From Oscillospiraceae bacterium (GTDB lineage Bacteria; Bacillota; Clostridia; Oscillospirales; Oscillospiraceae), in the NCBI GenBank assembly GCA_017412765.1, contig JAFPWN010000040.1, positions 1 to 43,049 on the forward strand: a DNA stretch of 43,049 nt. The letters are read 5' to 3'. The first letter of the stretch is position 1. Each line of letters opens with the position of its first letter. Of this stretch, positions 7,349 to 16,014 are shown one piece after another. A model generated the notes under the pieces. It did no database searches. It was not told where the DNA came from and saw nothing but the letters and a program-made list of their open reading frames with translations. A program made the translations under genes and the position numbers.

Positions 7349-8290
7349 TATCTCGAGGAGCTCCGTTCCGGGATAGTAGGTCGAGAGGATCTCGCGGTAG
7401 TCCGCGCCGCCGGAAGCCATTACGTTAGCTCCGTACTGGCTCATGCCGACCCCGTGACCGTAGCCGACTGAGGTGAGCGTGATTCCGTTCTCACTGACCT
7501 CGAAGCTCAGATCTGCCGAGCGCATACCGAACAGCTCCCGCACCTCGCGCCCCGTCACCCTCTCGCCGCCTATCTCGACAGAGGCGAGCCTGCCGGAGGG
7601 CAGGTACTCCGCGCCCTTTATCCAATCGGAAGCTGCGCCGGAGAAATCGGCGCCCGGGTGCTTCTGAAGGAAAACCTCTGTAAACTCGTCCGGCGAAAAG
7701 GTTGTGCTCCTGATGAAATCAGGCACCGTTTCGGCGCTCTCCGGCGTTTCGACGCTCACAAGATACGGAACTGCCGACGTCCACACGTTTTCGCTCGCCT
7801 CCGTGCGGCCGGGCGAGGAGGAGTGAAAAACCGCGAGCGCCATCTCGTTGTCATAGCTGAGATAGACCCCGCGCGTGCCGTTGACCGCCGCGGTTATCTT
7901 TCCATAATAAAACTCAAAATCGCCGCCCCATTTTTCGCGCAGGGCGCTCTCGCTCTCCCATGCGGCGCAGCAGGCGATATCCGAGCAGACTGTTTCCGCG
8001 TGATTCTGCGATGGTTCAACGTATTTTTTCCGCATGGCGTACGTCCTCAGAGCCACGGCCTGCGCCTTCAGCGCTTCAAGCTCAAATGAGGCGGGCATCT
8101 CGGCGGCGACCGCGCCGACGAGATACTCCTCAAGCGTCATGGAGAGCGTCTCGCCGCTGTCGAGCAGAGTGACGAGCGGGCTCGGAGAGTACCAAAGCGA
8201 GCCGGTTTCCGGCTCTCGGATGGCAAAAGCGGCAGGAAACAGCAGAGTTATTGCCGAAACTATCAGCGAAATGACGATTATTTTCTTCAA
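7346..8290 (-). CDS. spoIID: SpoIID/LytB family sporulation transglycosylase
   Basis: 314 residues with a signal peptide or membrane anchor at 1-23 (KKIIVISLIVSAITLLFPAA). The SpoIID domain fills the rest: EYLVGAVAAEMPASFELEAL at 55-74 contains Glu64, at the place of the catalytic glutamate of Bacillus SpoIID; the cysteine-containing HAETVCSDIACCAAW segment, and near the C-terminus YGHGVGMSQYGA, the family hallmark. SpoIID cleaves glycan strands after stem peptides are removed and drives engulfment in sporulation, so this organism probably can sporulate, although SpoIID-like proteins also occur as LytB in non-sporulating contexts. It starts with TTG (8290-8288) with AAAGGATT upstream; no ATG is available nearby. 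Unlike Bacillus it is not beside spoIIM/P/Q genes here. Confidence 0.9.
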   Translation of the reverse strand: MKKIIVISLIVSAITLLFPAAFAIREPETGSLWYSPSPLVTLLDSGETLSMTLEEYLVGAVAAEMPASFELEALKAQAVALRTYAMRKKYVEPSQNHAETVCSDIACCAAWESESALREKWGGDFEFYYGKITAAVNGTRGVYLSYDNEMALAVFHSSSPGRTEASENVWTSAVPYLVSVETPESAETVPDFIRSTTFSPDEFTEVFLQKHPGADFSGAASDWIKGAEYLPSGRLASVEIGGERVTGREVRELFGMRSADLSFEVSENGITLTSVGYGHGVGMSQYGANVMASGGADYREILSTYYPGTELLEI

Positions 8291-8304
8291 AACGCAATCC
8301 TTTC

Positions 8305-8333
8305 TTGACTAATGGTACAAAAAATAGTAATAT
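8305..8333 (+). promoter_or_regulatory. Promoter for the membrane protein at 8381
   Basis: TTGACT (8305-8310), 17 bp, TAATAT (8328-8333). Confidence 0.65.
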
Positions 8334-8380
8334 GATAAGGTCCAGTTCTTTAGCAATATATGCAGATACGGAAGTGTTTT

Positions 8381-9127
8381 ATGCAGAAAAAGCTTATTCG
8401 GGTCATCGCGCCCCTTGCCCTCGGAATAATTACGGGCGCAGTACATCTATTTGAAATGCAGACCGTTTTTGCCGACGGCGTTTTGCAGAACGAGACTCCT
8501 CTCACCGCAGTAACTATATCGCTGACCGCACTTTCGCTTGCCGTCTTTGCGCTTCTGGCTCTTCGCGAGCGGGGAGGCGTCGAGGCGGGGGTAGACTATT
8601 CCCACAAATACCCCTCGCAGATCGGATTTTTCATAATCGACCTTGCGCTCGGACTGTCGTTTGTCTACGTCGGAGTGTGGATAATCCTTTTCGGCGGCAA
8701 GGATCTGACGGATTTCATCACCGTCGCCCTCTGCGCCCTGACGGGACTCTCGGTCGCGCTGATGGGTTACTCGGGCAAAAGGGGAAAGGACGCTATCCTC
8801 ACGATGAGCGCGTCGCTTCTTCCCGGAGTGCTGTTCGCGTTTCTGATGGCGGTCATCTATCACGATTACGCAGGCAGTCCCAGCGTCCTTCGCTACTGCT
8901 GGGCGGTCTCCGCGTTCGGGCTTACGGCACTCAGCTTTATGGCGTTTGCGGGCTATGCCTTTGACCGGGGCTCGCGCCGCCAGTCTACCTTCTTCCCGAT
9001 GAGCGCGGTCTTCGCGCTCTGCGTGCTTCTTTTCGAGGGCGGCGAGGCGTGGAGAATGGCGGTCGCCTGCTCCGCTCTGATATTTACCGAGCTGAGCCTG
9101 TGGAAAGAGGCTGAAAAAACTTTTTAA
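8381..9127 (+). CDS. Multi-pass membrane protein, unknown function
   Basis: 248 residues counted from ATG 8381, preferred over ATG 8360 because GGAAG sits 6 bp upstream of it and nothing precedes the earlier codon. Seven hydrophobic segments are visible (for example LIRVIAPLALGIITGAVHLF, AVTISLTALSLAVFALLAL, IGFFIIDLALGLSFVYVGVW, FITVALCALTGLSVALMGYS, and three more to the end). No known transporter or enzyme signature was recognised. It has its own promoter and ends 79 bp before glgB, which also has its own promoter, so it need not be part of glycogen metabolism. Confidence 0.75.
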   Translation: MQKKLIRVIAPLALGIITGAVHLFEMQTVFADGVLQNETPLTAVTISLTALSLAVFALLALRERGGVEAGVDYSHKYPSQIGFFIIDLALGLSFVYVGVWIILFGGKDLTDFITVALCALTGLSVALMGYSGKRGKDAILTMSASLLPGVLFAFLMAVIYHDYAGSPSVLRYCWAVSAFGLTALSFMAFAGYAFDRGSRRQSTFFPMSAVFALCVLLFEGGEAWRMAVACSALIFTELSLWKEAEKTF

Positions 9128-9131
9128 TAAG

Positions 9132-9160
9132 TAGACAAAACCGTTTTTATATGGTAAACT
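9132..9160 (+). promoter_or_regulatory. Promoter of the glycogen operon
   Basis: TAGACA (9132-9137), 17 bp, TAAACT (9155-9160). The leader to glgB is about 40 nt and carries AAGGAAG 9 bp before ATG. Confidence 0.6.
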
Positions 9161-9206
9161 GATAAAAGCGTAATCATAAAAATTTATCATAAGGAAGTAG
9201 AATCTT

Positions 9207-11117
9207 ATGACAAATCTTAACGATCTTTACATGACAAAGGACGACGCCTACCTTTTCCATGAGGGAACATGGGCGGGCCTCTATGAGAAGCTCGGTGCGC
9301 ACCCTGCCGTCGTAAACGGGCAGGAGGGCTATTCCTTCGGAGTATGGGCGCCCAAGGTGAAGGCGGTTTCCGTTGTCGGCGATTTCAACAACTGGGACCG
9401 GAATGCGCACCCGATGACGAGCGTTGACGGCGAGATATGGGAGCTTTTCATACCCGGAGCGAAGGAATACGACAACTACAAATTCGCCGTAACCGACGCG
9501 AAGGGCGAAACGAAGCTCAAGTGCGACCCCATCGCCTTCCACGCCGCGACCCCTCCCGAGACTGCCTCAAAGCTATACGATCTCGGCGGCTACGAGTGGC
9601 ACGATAAGGCGTGGATGGATAAGCGCGCGAAGGGCAATCACATGGAGAGACCCCTCAACATCTATGAGGTCAACTTCGGCTCCTGGAAGCGCTATGACGA
9701 CGGCAACTTCTATTCATACCGCGACCTTGCCGAGTCGCTTGTGCCCTACGCTGTCGATATGGGCTATACCCATATCGAGATAATGCCCCTTATGGAGCAC
9801 CCGTTTGACGGCAGCTGGGGCTATCAGATCACCGGCTACTACGCTCCGACGAGCCGCTACGGCACCCCGAAGGATCTTATGTACTTCGTTGACGAGGCGC
9901 ACAAGGCCGGTCTCGGCGTGATCCTCGACTGGGTTCCCGGACACTTCTGCCCGGACGCTCACGGACTTGTCGCCTTCAACGGCGAGAAGCTCTACGAGAA
10001 GGAGCAGCACCCGCAGTGGGGCACCTATAAATTCGATTTCAGAAGGGGAGAAGTCCGCTCCTTCATGAAGTCCAACGCTTTCTACTGGATCGAGCGCTAC
10101 CATGCCGACGGCATCCGCGTGGACGGCGTTACCAGTATGCTGTACTTGAACTTCGGCGTCGATGACGACCGCCTCAAGAAGTTTAACGAAAAGGGCACCG
10201 AGGAGGATCTTGACAACATCAAGTTCATTCAGGTACTCAATAAAGAGATCGGCGCGCGCCACCCCGACGTTATGATGATCGCCGAGGAGTCCACCGCGTG
10301 GCCTCTCGTTACCTATCCGCCCGAGGACGGCGGTCTAGGCTTCAACTACAAGTGGGATATGGGCTGGATGCACGATACTCTTCACTATATGCAGGCCGAC
10401 TTCCCGTATCGCCCCGGCGCTCACCATCTGCTGACCTTCTCGATGATGTACACCTTCAACGAGAACTTCATCCTCGCCCTCAGCCATGACGAGGTCGTTC
10501 ACGGAAAGTGCAGCCTCATCGGCAGAATGCCCGGCGATTACTGGCGCCAGTTTGCCGGTATGAGAGCGCTCGCTTTCTATCAGATCACCCACCCCGGCGC
10601 AAAGCTCAACTTCATGGGCGCGGAGATCGCGGAGTTCATCGAGTGGCGCTACTATGAGGGCCTTGAGTGGTTCCTCCCGAGAGAGCACGAGGCGCACAGA
10701 AAGCATCAGGCTTATATCAAGGCGCTCAACCACCTCTATAAGACAGAGAAGGCGCTCTATGAGCAGGGATACAGCTGGGACGGCTTCGAGTGGCTCGACG
10801 CCGACAACTCCAAGCAGTCCATGATAAGCTTCATCCGCCGCGGCAAGCAGACGAAGGACGAGATAGTCGTTCTCATAAACTTCTGCCCGGAGACGTATCA
10901 GGACTTCCGCCTCGGAGTTCCGAGACCCGGCACTTATAAGGAAATCTTCAACTCCAACGACCCCGAGTTCGGCGGCAGCGGAACGGATATGAACCCCGTT
11001 CCCATCAAGAGCGAGAAGATACCCTTCCACGGACAGAAGCAGTCCATCGCCATCTCCGTTCCTCCCATCGGCGGCGTGATGTTCAAGCGCACCTCACCCG
11101 TAAAGAAGGACAAATAA
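9207..11117 (+). CDS. glgB: 1,4-alpha-glucan branching enzyme (GH13)
   Basis: 636 residues, normal for a GlgB with one CBM48. It moves alpha-1,4 chains onto C6 to form alpha-1,6 branches in glycogen. CBM48 is seen at about 30-125 (YSFGVWAPKVKAVSVVGDFN), the GH13 barrel from about 150 (EVNFGSWKR, MEHPFDGSWGYQITGYYAPT). Catalytic residues: Asp306 in DGIRVDGVTSMLYL, Glu360 in MMIAEESTAW and the Asp of LSHDEVVHGK. A small oddity: the usual MG-x-E-x-x-Q-x-x-EW motif reads MGAEIAEFIEW, with Glu for Gln. First gene of glgB-glgP-glgC-glgD-glgA. Confidence 0.96.
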   Translation: MTNLNDLYMTKDDAYLFHEGTWAGLYEKLGAHPAVVNGQEGYSFGVWAPKVKAVSVVGDFNNWDRNAHPMTSVDGEIWELFIPGAKEYDNYKFAVTDAKGETKLKCDPIAFHAATPPETASKLYDLGGYEWHDKAWMDKRAKGNHMERPLNIYEVNFGSWKRYDDGNFYSYRDLAESLVPYAVDMGYTHIEIMPLMEHPFDGSWGYQITGYYAPTSRYGTPKDLMYFVDEAHKAGLGVILDWVPGHFCPDAHGLVAFNGEKLYEKEQHPQWGTYKFDFRRGEVRSFMKSNAFYWIERYHADGIRVDGVTSMLYLNFGVDDDRLKKFNEKGTEEDLDNIKFIQVLNKEIGARHPDVMMIAEESTAWPLVTYPPEDGGLGFNYKWDMGWMHDTLHYMQADFPYRPGAHHLLTFSMMYTFNENFILALSHDEVVHGKCSLIGRMPGDYWRQFAGMRALAFYQITHPGAKLNFMGAEIAEFIEWRYYEGLEWFLPREHEAHRKHQAYIKALNHLYKTEKALYEQGYSWDGFEWLDADNSKQSMISFIRRGKQTKDEIVVLINFCPETYQDFRLGVPRPGTYKEIFNSNDPEFGGSGTDMNPVPIKSEKIPFHGQKQSIAISVPPIGGVMFKRTSPVKKDK

Positions 11118-11172
11118 TTTCGAAAAAAAGGATTTTTGCCTTTTCTATAAACACACAGTTAGGAGAAACCCA

Positions 11173-13590
11173 ATGTTCAAAGACAAGCAGGATTTTATCT
11201 CGCAGTACAAGGAGCTGTGCAGAACCGCCCTCGGCAGAGATTTTGAGGATTGCGATAAGAATGAGCGCGCTCAGATGCTTATCCGCTTCATCGCAGCCAA
11301 GGCGAGAGTTCAGCGCTCTGAAAGCATGAAGGAAGTCGCTGAGAAGCACAAAAAGCAGGTCTACTACTTCTCCATGGAGTTCCTCATCGGCAAATTGCTT
11401 GAGAACTATCTTATGAATTTCGGCGTCATTGACACCGTTCGCGAGGGCCTTTGCGACCTCGGCGAGAACCTCGACGACCTTCTGAAGTACGAGCCGGATC
11501 CCGGTCTCGGAAACGGCGGTCTCGGCAGACTTGCCGCTTGCTTCATCGACTCTCTCGCATCCCTCGGCTATGCCGGCCACGGCAACGGTATCCGCTATCG
11601 CTACGGCCTCTTCCATCAGGAGATCAAGGACGGCCGCCAGGTCGAGCTTCCGGATAACTGGCTCGAGGATGGCTATGCCTGGGAGCAGAAAAAGCCTGAA
11701 AATTCCGTGGTCGTTCGCTTCGGCGGCTCCGTTGAGTGCCGCATGGAGAACGGCGAATACAAGTATAAATGGGTCGGCGGAGAGCCTATCCTCGCCGTTC
11801 CGTATGACGTCCCCGTAGTCGGCTACGGCGGAAAGACCGTCAACACCCTCCGCCTCTGGCAGGCTGAGCCCTATAAGCAGGATTTCGATATGGACGCCTA
11901 CAACCGCGGCGACTACTCCGGAGCCTTCAAGTTCCGCTCCGACGTCCACGCGATCACCGCCGTCCTTTACCCCTCCGATAACGCGGATCCGGGCAAAAAG
12001 CTCCGCCTCAAGCAGGAGTATATGTTCGTCTGCGCCGGAATAAACAACATCCTCCGCTCCTATGAGAAAGAGTACGGCCCCGACTGGAAGCACCTTTCGG
12101 ATCACGTCGCCATCCAGACTAACGACACGCATCCCTCCCTCTGCGGCGCAGAGCTTATGCGCGTATTCATGGATGAGAAGAACCTCTCCTGGGCTGAGGC
12201 GTGGGAGATAGTGACCCACACCGTGAGCTACACTAACCACACCATTCTCCCCGAGGCGCTCGAGAAGTGGCCGATCGATATGTTCCGCTCCCTTCTTCCG
12301 CGCATCTACGACATCGTCGAGGAAATCGACCGCCGCTACCGCGAGTCCTTCCCGCGCGACAGGGAAAACTGGCAGGATCTTCTCCGCGCAACCGCCATCC
12401 TCTGGGACGGCCAGGTGCGCACGGCAAACCTCTCCGTCATCTGCGGCCACGCCGTCAACGGCGTTGCTGCGCTCCATACCGAGATCCTCAAGGCGAACGT
12501 CCTCAAGGAGTTCTATCAGCTCACTCCCGAGAAGTTCAACAACAAGACTAACGGCATAACCCACCGCCGCTTCCTCGCTCAGGCGAATCCCAGCCTCGCA
12601 AAGCTCATCACCGACTCCATCGGCGATAAGTGGTACACCGACTGCGACGAGCTTGAGAAGCTTCTCCAGTTCAAGGGCGACAGATCCTTTATGCTCGAGA
12701 TGGAGAAGTCAAAGAAGGAGAACAAGGTCCGCCTCGCAAACTACATTTACGATACGACCGGCGTCGCCGTTGACACAAACAGCATCTTCGACGTTCAGGT
12801 AAAGCGCTTCCACGCTTACAAGCGTCAGCTTCTGAACGTTCTCAAGATAATGGATCTCTATAACCGACTGCTGAACGACCCGAGCTTCGATATGTACCCG
12901 ACCACCTTCGTCTTTGCGGGCAAGGCGGCTCAGGGCTACGAGTTTGCGAAGGACGTAATCCGCCTTGTCAACTCCGTTGCCGACGTTGTCAACAACGACA
13001 AGCGCGTCAGAGGCAGAATAAAGGTCGCGTTCGTCCCGAACTTCTCCGTTTCCAACGCTCAGTATATCTATCCGGCGTCCGACATCTCCGAGCAGATCTC
13101 CACCGCCGGTATGGAGGCGAGCGGCACCGGCAACATGAAGTTCATGATGAACGGCGCCATCACCCTCGGCACGCTCGACGGCGCTAATGTCGAGATCGCA
13201 AACGTCGTATGCGATGAGAACATCGAGATCTTCGGCCTCAGGACCGAGGAGGTCTATCGCATGAAGCGCGAGCACAGCTACTTCGCGTGGGATCTCTACA
13301 ACGCTGACGGACGCATCAAGCGCATTGTCGATCAGCTCATTGACGGAACCTACTCCGGACTCTCCGGCGGCTTCAACGGCATTTACGATGAGCTGCTGCG
13401 CGCAAACGACTTCTTCTTCGTCCTTCCGGACTTCCACTCCTACGTGGACGGCTGGCAGAAGCTCGAAAGACTTTACGCGACCGACAAGAAGCGCTGGAAT
13501 GAGATCAGCCTCACGAACATCGCAAAATCCGGCTTCTTCTCCTCCGACCGCACGATCAGACAGTACGCCGAGGAGATCTGGGGGCTCTGA
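11173..13590 (+). CDS. glgP: Glycogen/starch/alpha-glucan phosphorylase
   Basis: 805 residues, typical of GT35 phosphorylases. It releases glucose-1-phosphate from alpha-1,4-glucan ends with inorganic phosphate, using pyridoxal phosphate. Seen: YYFSMEFLIGKLLENYLMN near the N-terminus, EPDPGLGNGGLGRLAACFID near 111-130, NDTHPSLCGAELMR, and the PLP lysine Lys656 within EASGTGNMKFMMNGAITLG. No allosteric N-terminal extension of the animal type. It follows glgB after 55 bp with TTAGGAGAA as ribosome site. Being inside the synthesis operon means synthesis and breakdown genes are expressed together, as is common in Bacillota. Confidence 0.97.
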   Translation: MFKDKQDFISQYKELCRTALGRDFEDCDKNERAQMLIRFIAAKARVQRSESMKEVAEKHKKQVYYFSMEFLIGKLLENYLMNFGVIDTVREGLCDLGENLDDLLKYEPDPGLGNGGLGRLAACFIDSLASLGYAGHGNGIRYRYGLFHQEIKDGRQVELPDNWLEDGYAWEQKKPENSVVVRFGGSVECRMENGEYKYKWVGGEPILAVPYDVPVVGYGGKTVNTLRLWQAEPYKQDFDMDAYNRGDYSGAFKFRSDVHAITAVLYPSDNADPGKKLRLKQEYMFVCAGINNILRSYEKEYGPDWKHLSDHVAIQTNDTHPSLCGAELMRVFMDEKNLSWAEAWEIVTHTVSYTNHTILPEALEKWPIDMFRSLLPRIYDIVEEIDRRYRESFPRDRENWQDLLRATAILWDGQVRTANLSVICGHAVNGVAALHTEILKANVLKEFYQLTPEKFNNKTNGITHRRFLAQANPSLAKLITDSIGDKWYTDCDELEKLLQFKGDRSFMLEMEKSKKENKVRLANYIYDTTGVAVDTNSIFDVQVKRFHAYKRQLLNVLKIMDLYNRLLNDPSFDMYPTTFVFAGKAAQGYEFAKDVIRLVNSVADVVNNDKRVRGRIKVAFVPNFSVSNAQYIYPASDISEQISTAGMEASGTGNMKFMMNGAITLGTLDGANVEIANVVCDENIEIFGLRTEEVYRMKREHSYFAWDLYNADGRIKRIVDQLIDGTYSGLSGGFNGIYDELLRANDFFFVLPDFHSYVDGWQKLERLYATDKKRWNEISLTNIAKSGFFSSDRTIRQYAEEIWGL

Positions 13591-13679
13591 TACCCCGAAA
13601 AACCCGCCCGCGGGGCGACACAAAACCGTGTTCAAAATAATTAACATAACCTAACTATTCTGAAAGAAGGTGCGCGAAA

Positions 13680-14834
13680 ATGGCAAAGAAAAAAGAGTTC
13701 ATCGCGATGCTCCTTGCCGGTGGTCAGGGATCGCGTCTCGGTGCGCTGACAAAGAGCGTCGCAAAACCCGCCGTCAGCTTCGGCGGCAAGTACAGGATCA
13801 TCGACTTCCCCCTTTCAAACTGCGCCAATTCCCATATCGACACGGTGGGCGTGCTTACACAGTACCGTCCTCTGCGTCTTAACGCGTATCTCGGCACGGG
13901 TCACGCCTGGGATATGAACGGCCGCGACGGCGGCGTATTCATCCTCCCGCCCTACGCGACCGAGTCCGGCGCCGAGTGGTACAAGGGTACCGCCGACGCT
14001 ATCTACCAGAACCTCGACTTCATCGACCTCTACGATCCCGAGTACGTCATAATCCTCTCCGCGGATCAGATCTACCGCATGGACTATCAGGATATGCTCG
14101 CAACTCACAAGAAGCACAATGCCGATCTCTCCGTCGCCGTCATGCAGGTGCCCTGGGAGGACGCTTCCCGCTTCGGCATCATGACCGCCAAGGAGACCGG
14201 CGAGATCGTAAAGTTCACCGAGAAGCCGAAGAACCCCGATTCCAACCTCGCCTCCATGGGCATCTACATCTTCACAAAGAGCGTTCTTAAGAAGGCTCTT
14301 ATGGAGGACGCCGCCGATCCCAACTCCGAGCATGACTTCGGCAACAACATCATTCCGAAGCTCCTCGCGGAGGGCAAGCGCCTCTTCACCTATGAGTTTG
14401 CCGGCTATTGGAAGGACGTCGGAACTTTCGGAAGCTATCATCAGACCAGCATGGAGCTTCTTGACGAGAATCCCGAGTTCGATCTCTACGATCAGGAGAA
14501 CCCGATCCTCTCCAACACCAACTCTCAGCCGCCTCAGTACATCGGCGCAAACGGCTGCATCAGACAGTCCATCGCCGCTAACGGCACCCGCATCTTCGGC
14601 ACCGTCGAGCATTCCGTTCTCGGAGCCGACGCCTTTGTAGGCGAGGGCGCTTTCGTCAAGGATTCCGTCATTCTGCCCGGCGCCCGCGTCGAGGCAGGTG
14701 CAAAGGTCGTCCGCGCCATCCTCGGCGACGGTGCGATCGTAAAGGAGAACAGCGTTTTCGGCTCCGAGGATGAGTCCGTAGCCATCGCAGTTCTCGGAAA
14801 TGAAGCCGTTTACGGCGTGGGAGGTAACGAGTAA
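13680..14834 (+). CDS. glgC: Glucose-1-phosphate adenylyltransferase (ADP-glucose synthase), catalytic subunit
   Basis: 384 residues. Makes ADP-glucose from ATP and glucose-1-phosphate, the committed step of glycogen synthesis. Visible: nucleotide loop [15 protein letters not shown] at 10-24, [20 protein letters not shown], sugar-phosphate residues in [13 protein letters not shown] and [18 protein letters not shown], and a C-terminal left-handed beta-helix of hexapeptide repeats from about 290. The segment usually read LSGDHIYKMDY is [11 protein letters not shown]; the metal-binding Asp is kept. Start ATG with AGAAGGTG upstream. Its stop overlaps the glgD start by one base (TAATG), so the two are translationally coupled. 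Confidence 0.96.
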   Translation: MAKKKEFIAMLLAGGQGSRLGALTKSVAKPAVSFGGKYRIIDFPLSNCANSHIDTVGVLTQYRPLRLNAYLGTGHAWDMNGRDGGVFILPPYATESGAEWYKGTADAIYQNLDFIDLYDPEYVIILSADQIYRMDYQDMLATHKKHNADLSVAVMQVPWEDASRFGIMTAKETGEIVKFTEKPKNPDSNLASMGIYIFTKSVLKKALMEDAADPNSEHDFGNNIIPKLLAEGKRLFTYEFAGYWKDVGTFGSYHQTSMELLDENPEFDLYDQENPILSNTNSQPPQYIGANGCIRQSIAANGTRIFGTVEHSVLGADAFVGEGAFVKDSVILPGARVEAGAKVVRAILGDGAIVKENSVFGSEDESVAIAVLGNEAVYGVGGNE

Positions 14835-15937
14835 TGGATAGAGCAATCGGTATAATCACTACGAACTATGAAACTCCCGACCTCAAGGAGCTCATAAACG
14901 GCCGTACCGCCGCTTCCGTCCCCTATGGCGGACGCTATCGCATGATCGACTTCTCCCTCTCCAACATGGAGAACGCTGACATCACCACCGTCGGCATCGT
15001 CACTCCGTACAAGTACCGCAGCCTTATCGACCACTTCGGCGCGGGCAGCGAGTGGAATCTCGACCGCAAGATCGGCGGACTTTTCGTCCTGCCCGGCTCC
15101 GTTTTCGGTATCTCCACCAAGGGCAGCCGCTTCCTTCTCCGAGACTTCCGCCGCAATATGGTATTCCTAAGCCGCGCGAGCGCGAAGTACGTCGTAGTCA
15201 CAACCGCGAACATCGTCGCTAACCTCGATTACAACAAGATGATCGACCAGCACGAGAAGAGCGGCGCGGACATCACCCTCGCCTACGTTGAGGGCGTGCG
15301 CGATGATAACGACATCTCCACCATCGTCACCGACGAAAGCGGCAAGGTAAAGGACATTCTCCGCGGCGTAAAGAAGGGCGACAAGGCGTTCGTTGACTCC
15401 TTCGTCATCAGCTACGAGCTGCTTCTCAAGATCCTCGACTGGTATGCCGCCATCGACTACCTCGATCTCTTCGAGGCTCTCGCCGCCGACTTTGACAAGA
15501 TGGACATCCGTCTGTTCAAGGTCGAGGGCTACCTCAGAAGCATCTATTCCGCCGGAAACTACTTCCGCAATTCTATGGATCTTCTCAGACCCGAGGTCTC
15601 CGACGAGCTCTTCCGCCGCGACCGTCCCATCGCCACCAAGATCACCGACGCGCCTCCCACAAAATACGGCGCAGAGTGCGTTGTCAAGAACAGCCTTATC
15701 CCCGCCGGCTGCATTATCGAGGGTACCGTTGAGAACTCCATCCTCTTCCGCGGCGTTACCGTCGGCAAGGGCGCGGTAGTCCGCAACGCGATCGTAATGC
15801 AGTCCTGCAAGATCGGCGACGGCGCTGTTGTTGAGAACGCGATCATCGACCGCTCCAACAAGATCGAGGCAGGCTCTGTTCTCAAGGGAACTCCCGAGAA
15901 CATTCTCATCAAGGAGAAGAACGAGCTCGGCAACTGA
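14834..15937 (+). CDS. glgD: GlgD, regulatory/non-catalytic partner of ADP-glucose synthase
   Basis: 367 residues, a GlgC paralogue. The N-terminal nucleotide loop GGxGxRL is replaced by ITTNYETPDLKELI, so it is unlikely to be catalytic alone; in Bacillota GlgD forms a heteromer with GlgC and alters its activity and control. The C-terminal beta-helix repeats (ENSILFRGVTVGKGAVVRNAI) are clear. The pair glgC-glgD is a Bacillota signature. Coupled to glgC by TAATG. Confidence 0.95.
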   Translation: MDRAIGIITTNYETPDLKELINGRTAASVPYGGRYRMIDFSLSNMENADITTVGIVTPYKYRSLIDHFGAGSEWNLDRKIGGLFVLPGSVFGISTKGSRFLLRDFRRNMVFLSRASAKYVVVTTANIVANLDYNKMIDQHEKSGADITLAYVEGVRDDNDISTIVTDESGKVKDILRGVKKGDKAFVDSFVISYELLLKILDWYAAIDYLDLFEALAADFDKMDIRLFKVEGYLRSIYSAGNYFRNSMDLLRPEVSDELFRRDRPIATKITDAPPTKYGAECVVKNSLIPAGCIIEGTVENSILFRGVTVGKGAVVRNAIVMQSCKIGDGAVVENAIIDRSNKIEAGSVLKGTPENILIKEKNELGN

Positions 15938-15948
15938 AAAACGCGCAT

Positions 15949-15978
15949 CATAGGGAGGGGGAAATTCCCCTCCCTTAT
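15949..15978 (+). terminator. Hairpin between glgD and glgA, no T-run
   Basis: GGGAGGGG (15953-15960) pairs perfectly with CCCCTCCC (15967-15974) around a GAAATT loop, extended by CATA/TTATG. Without a T-run it is more likely an RNA-stabilising or processing hairpin than a terminator inside the operon. Confidence 0.5.
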
Positions 15979-16014
15979 GAGAATACCCCACCCTTTTCAA
16001 GAGGTGAAAGTACT

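Noticed and set aside
11083-12564. 493-codon minus-strand open frame opposite glgP (and similar long ones opposite glgB, glgC, glgD, glgA)
   Set aside because: All mirror the codon bias of conserved glycogen genes; their products are Val/Leu/Glu/Asp-rich without motifs.
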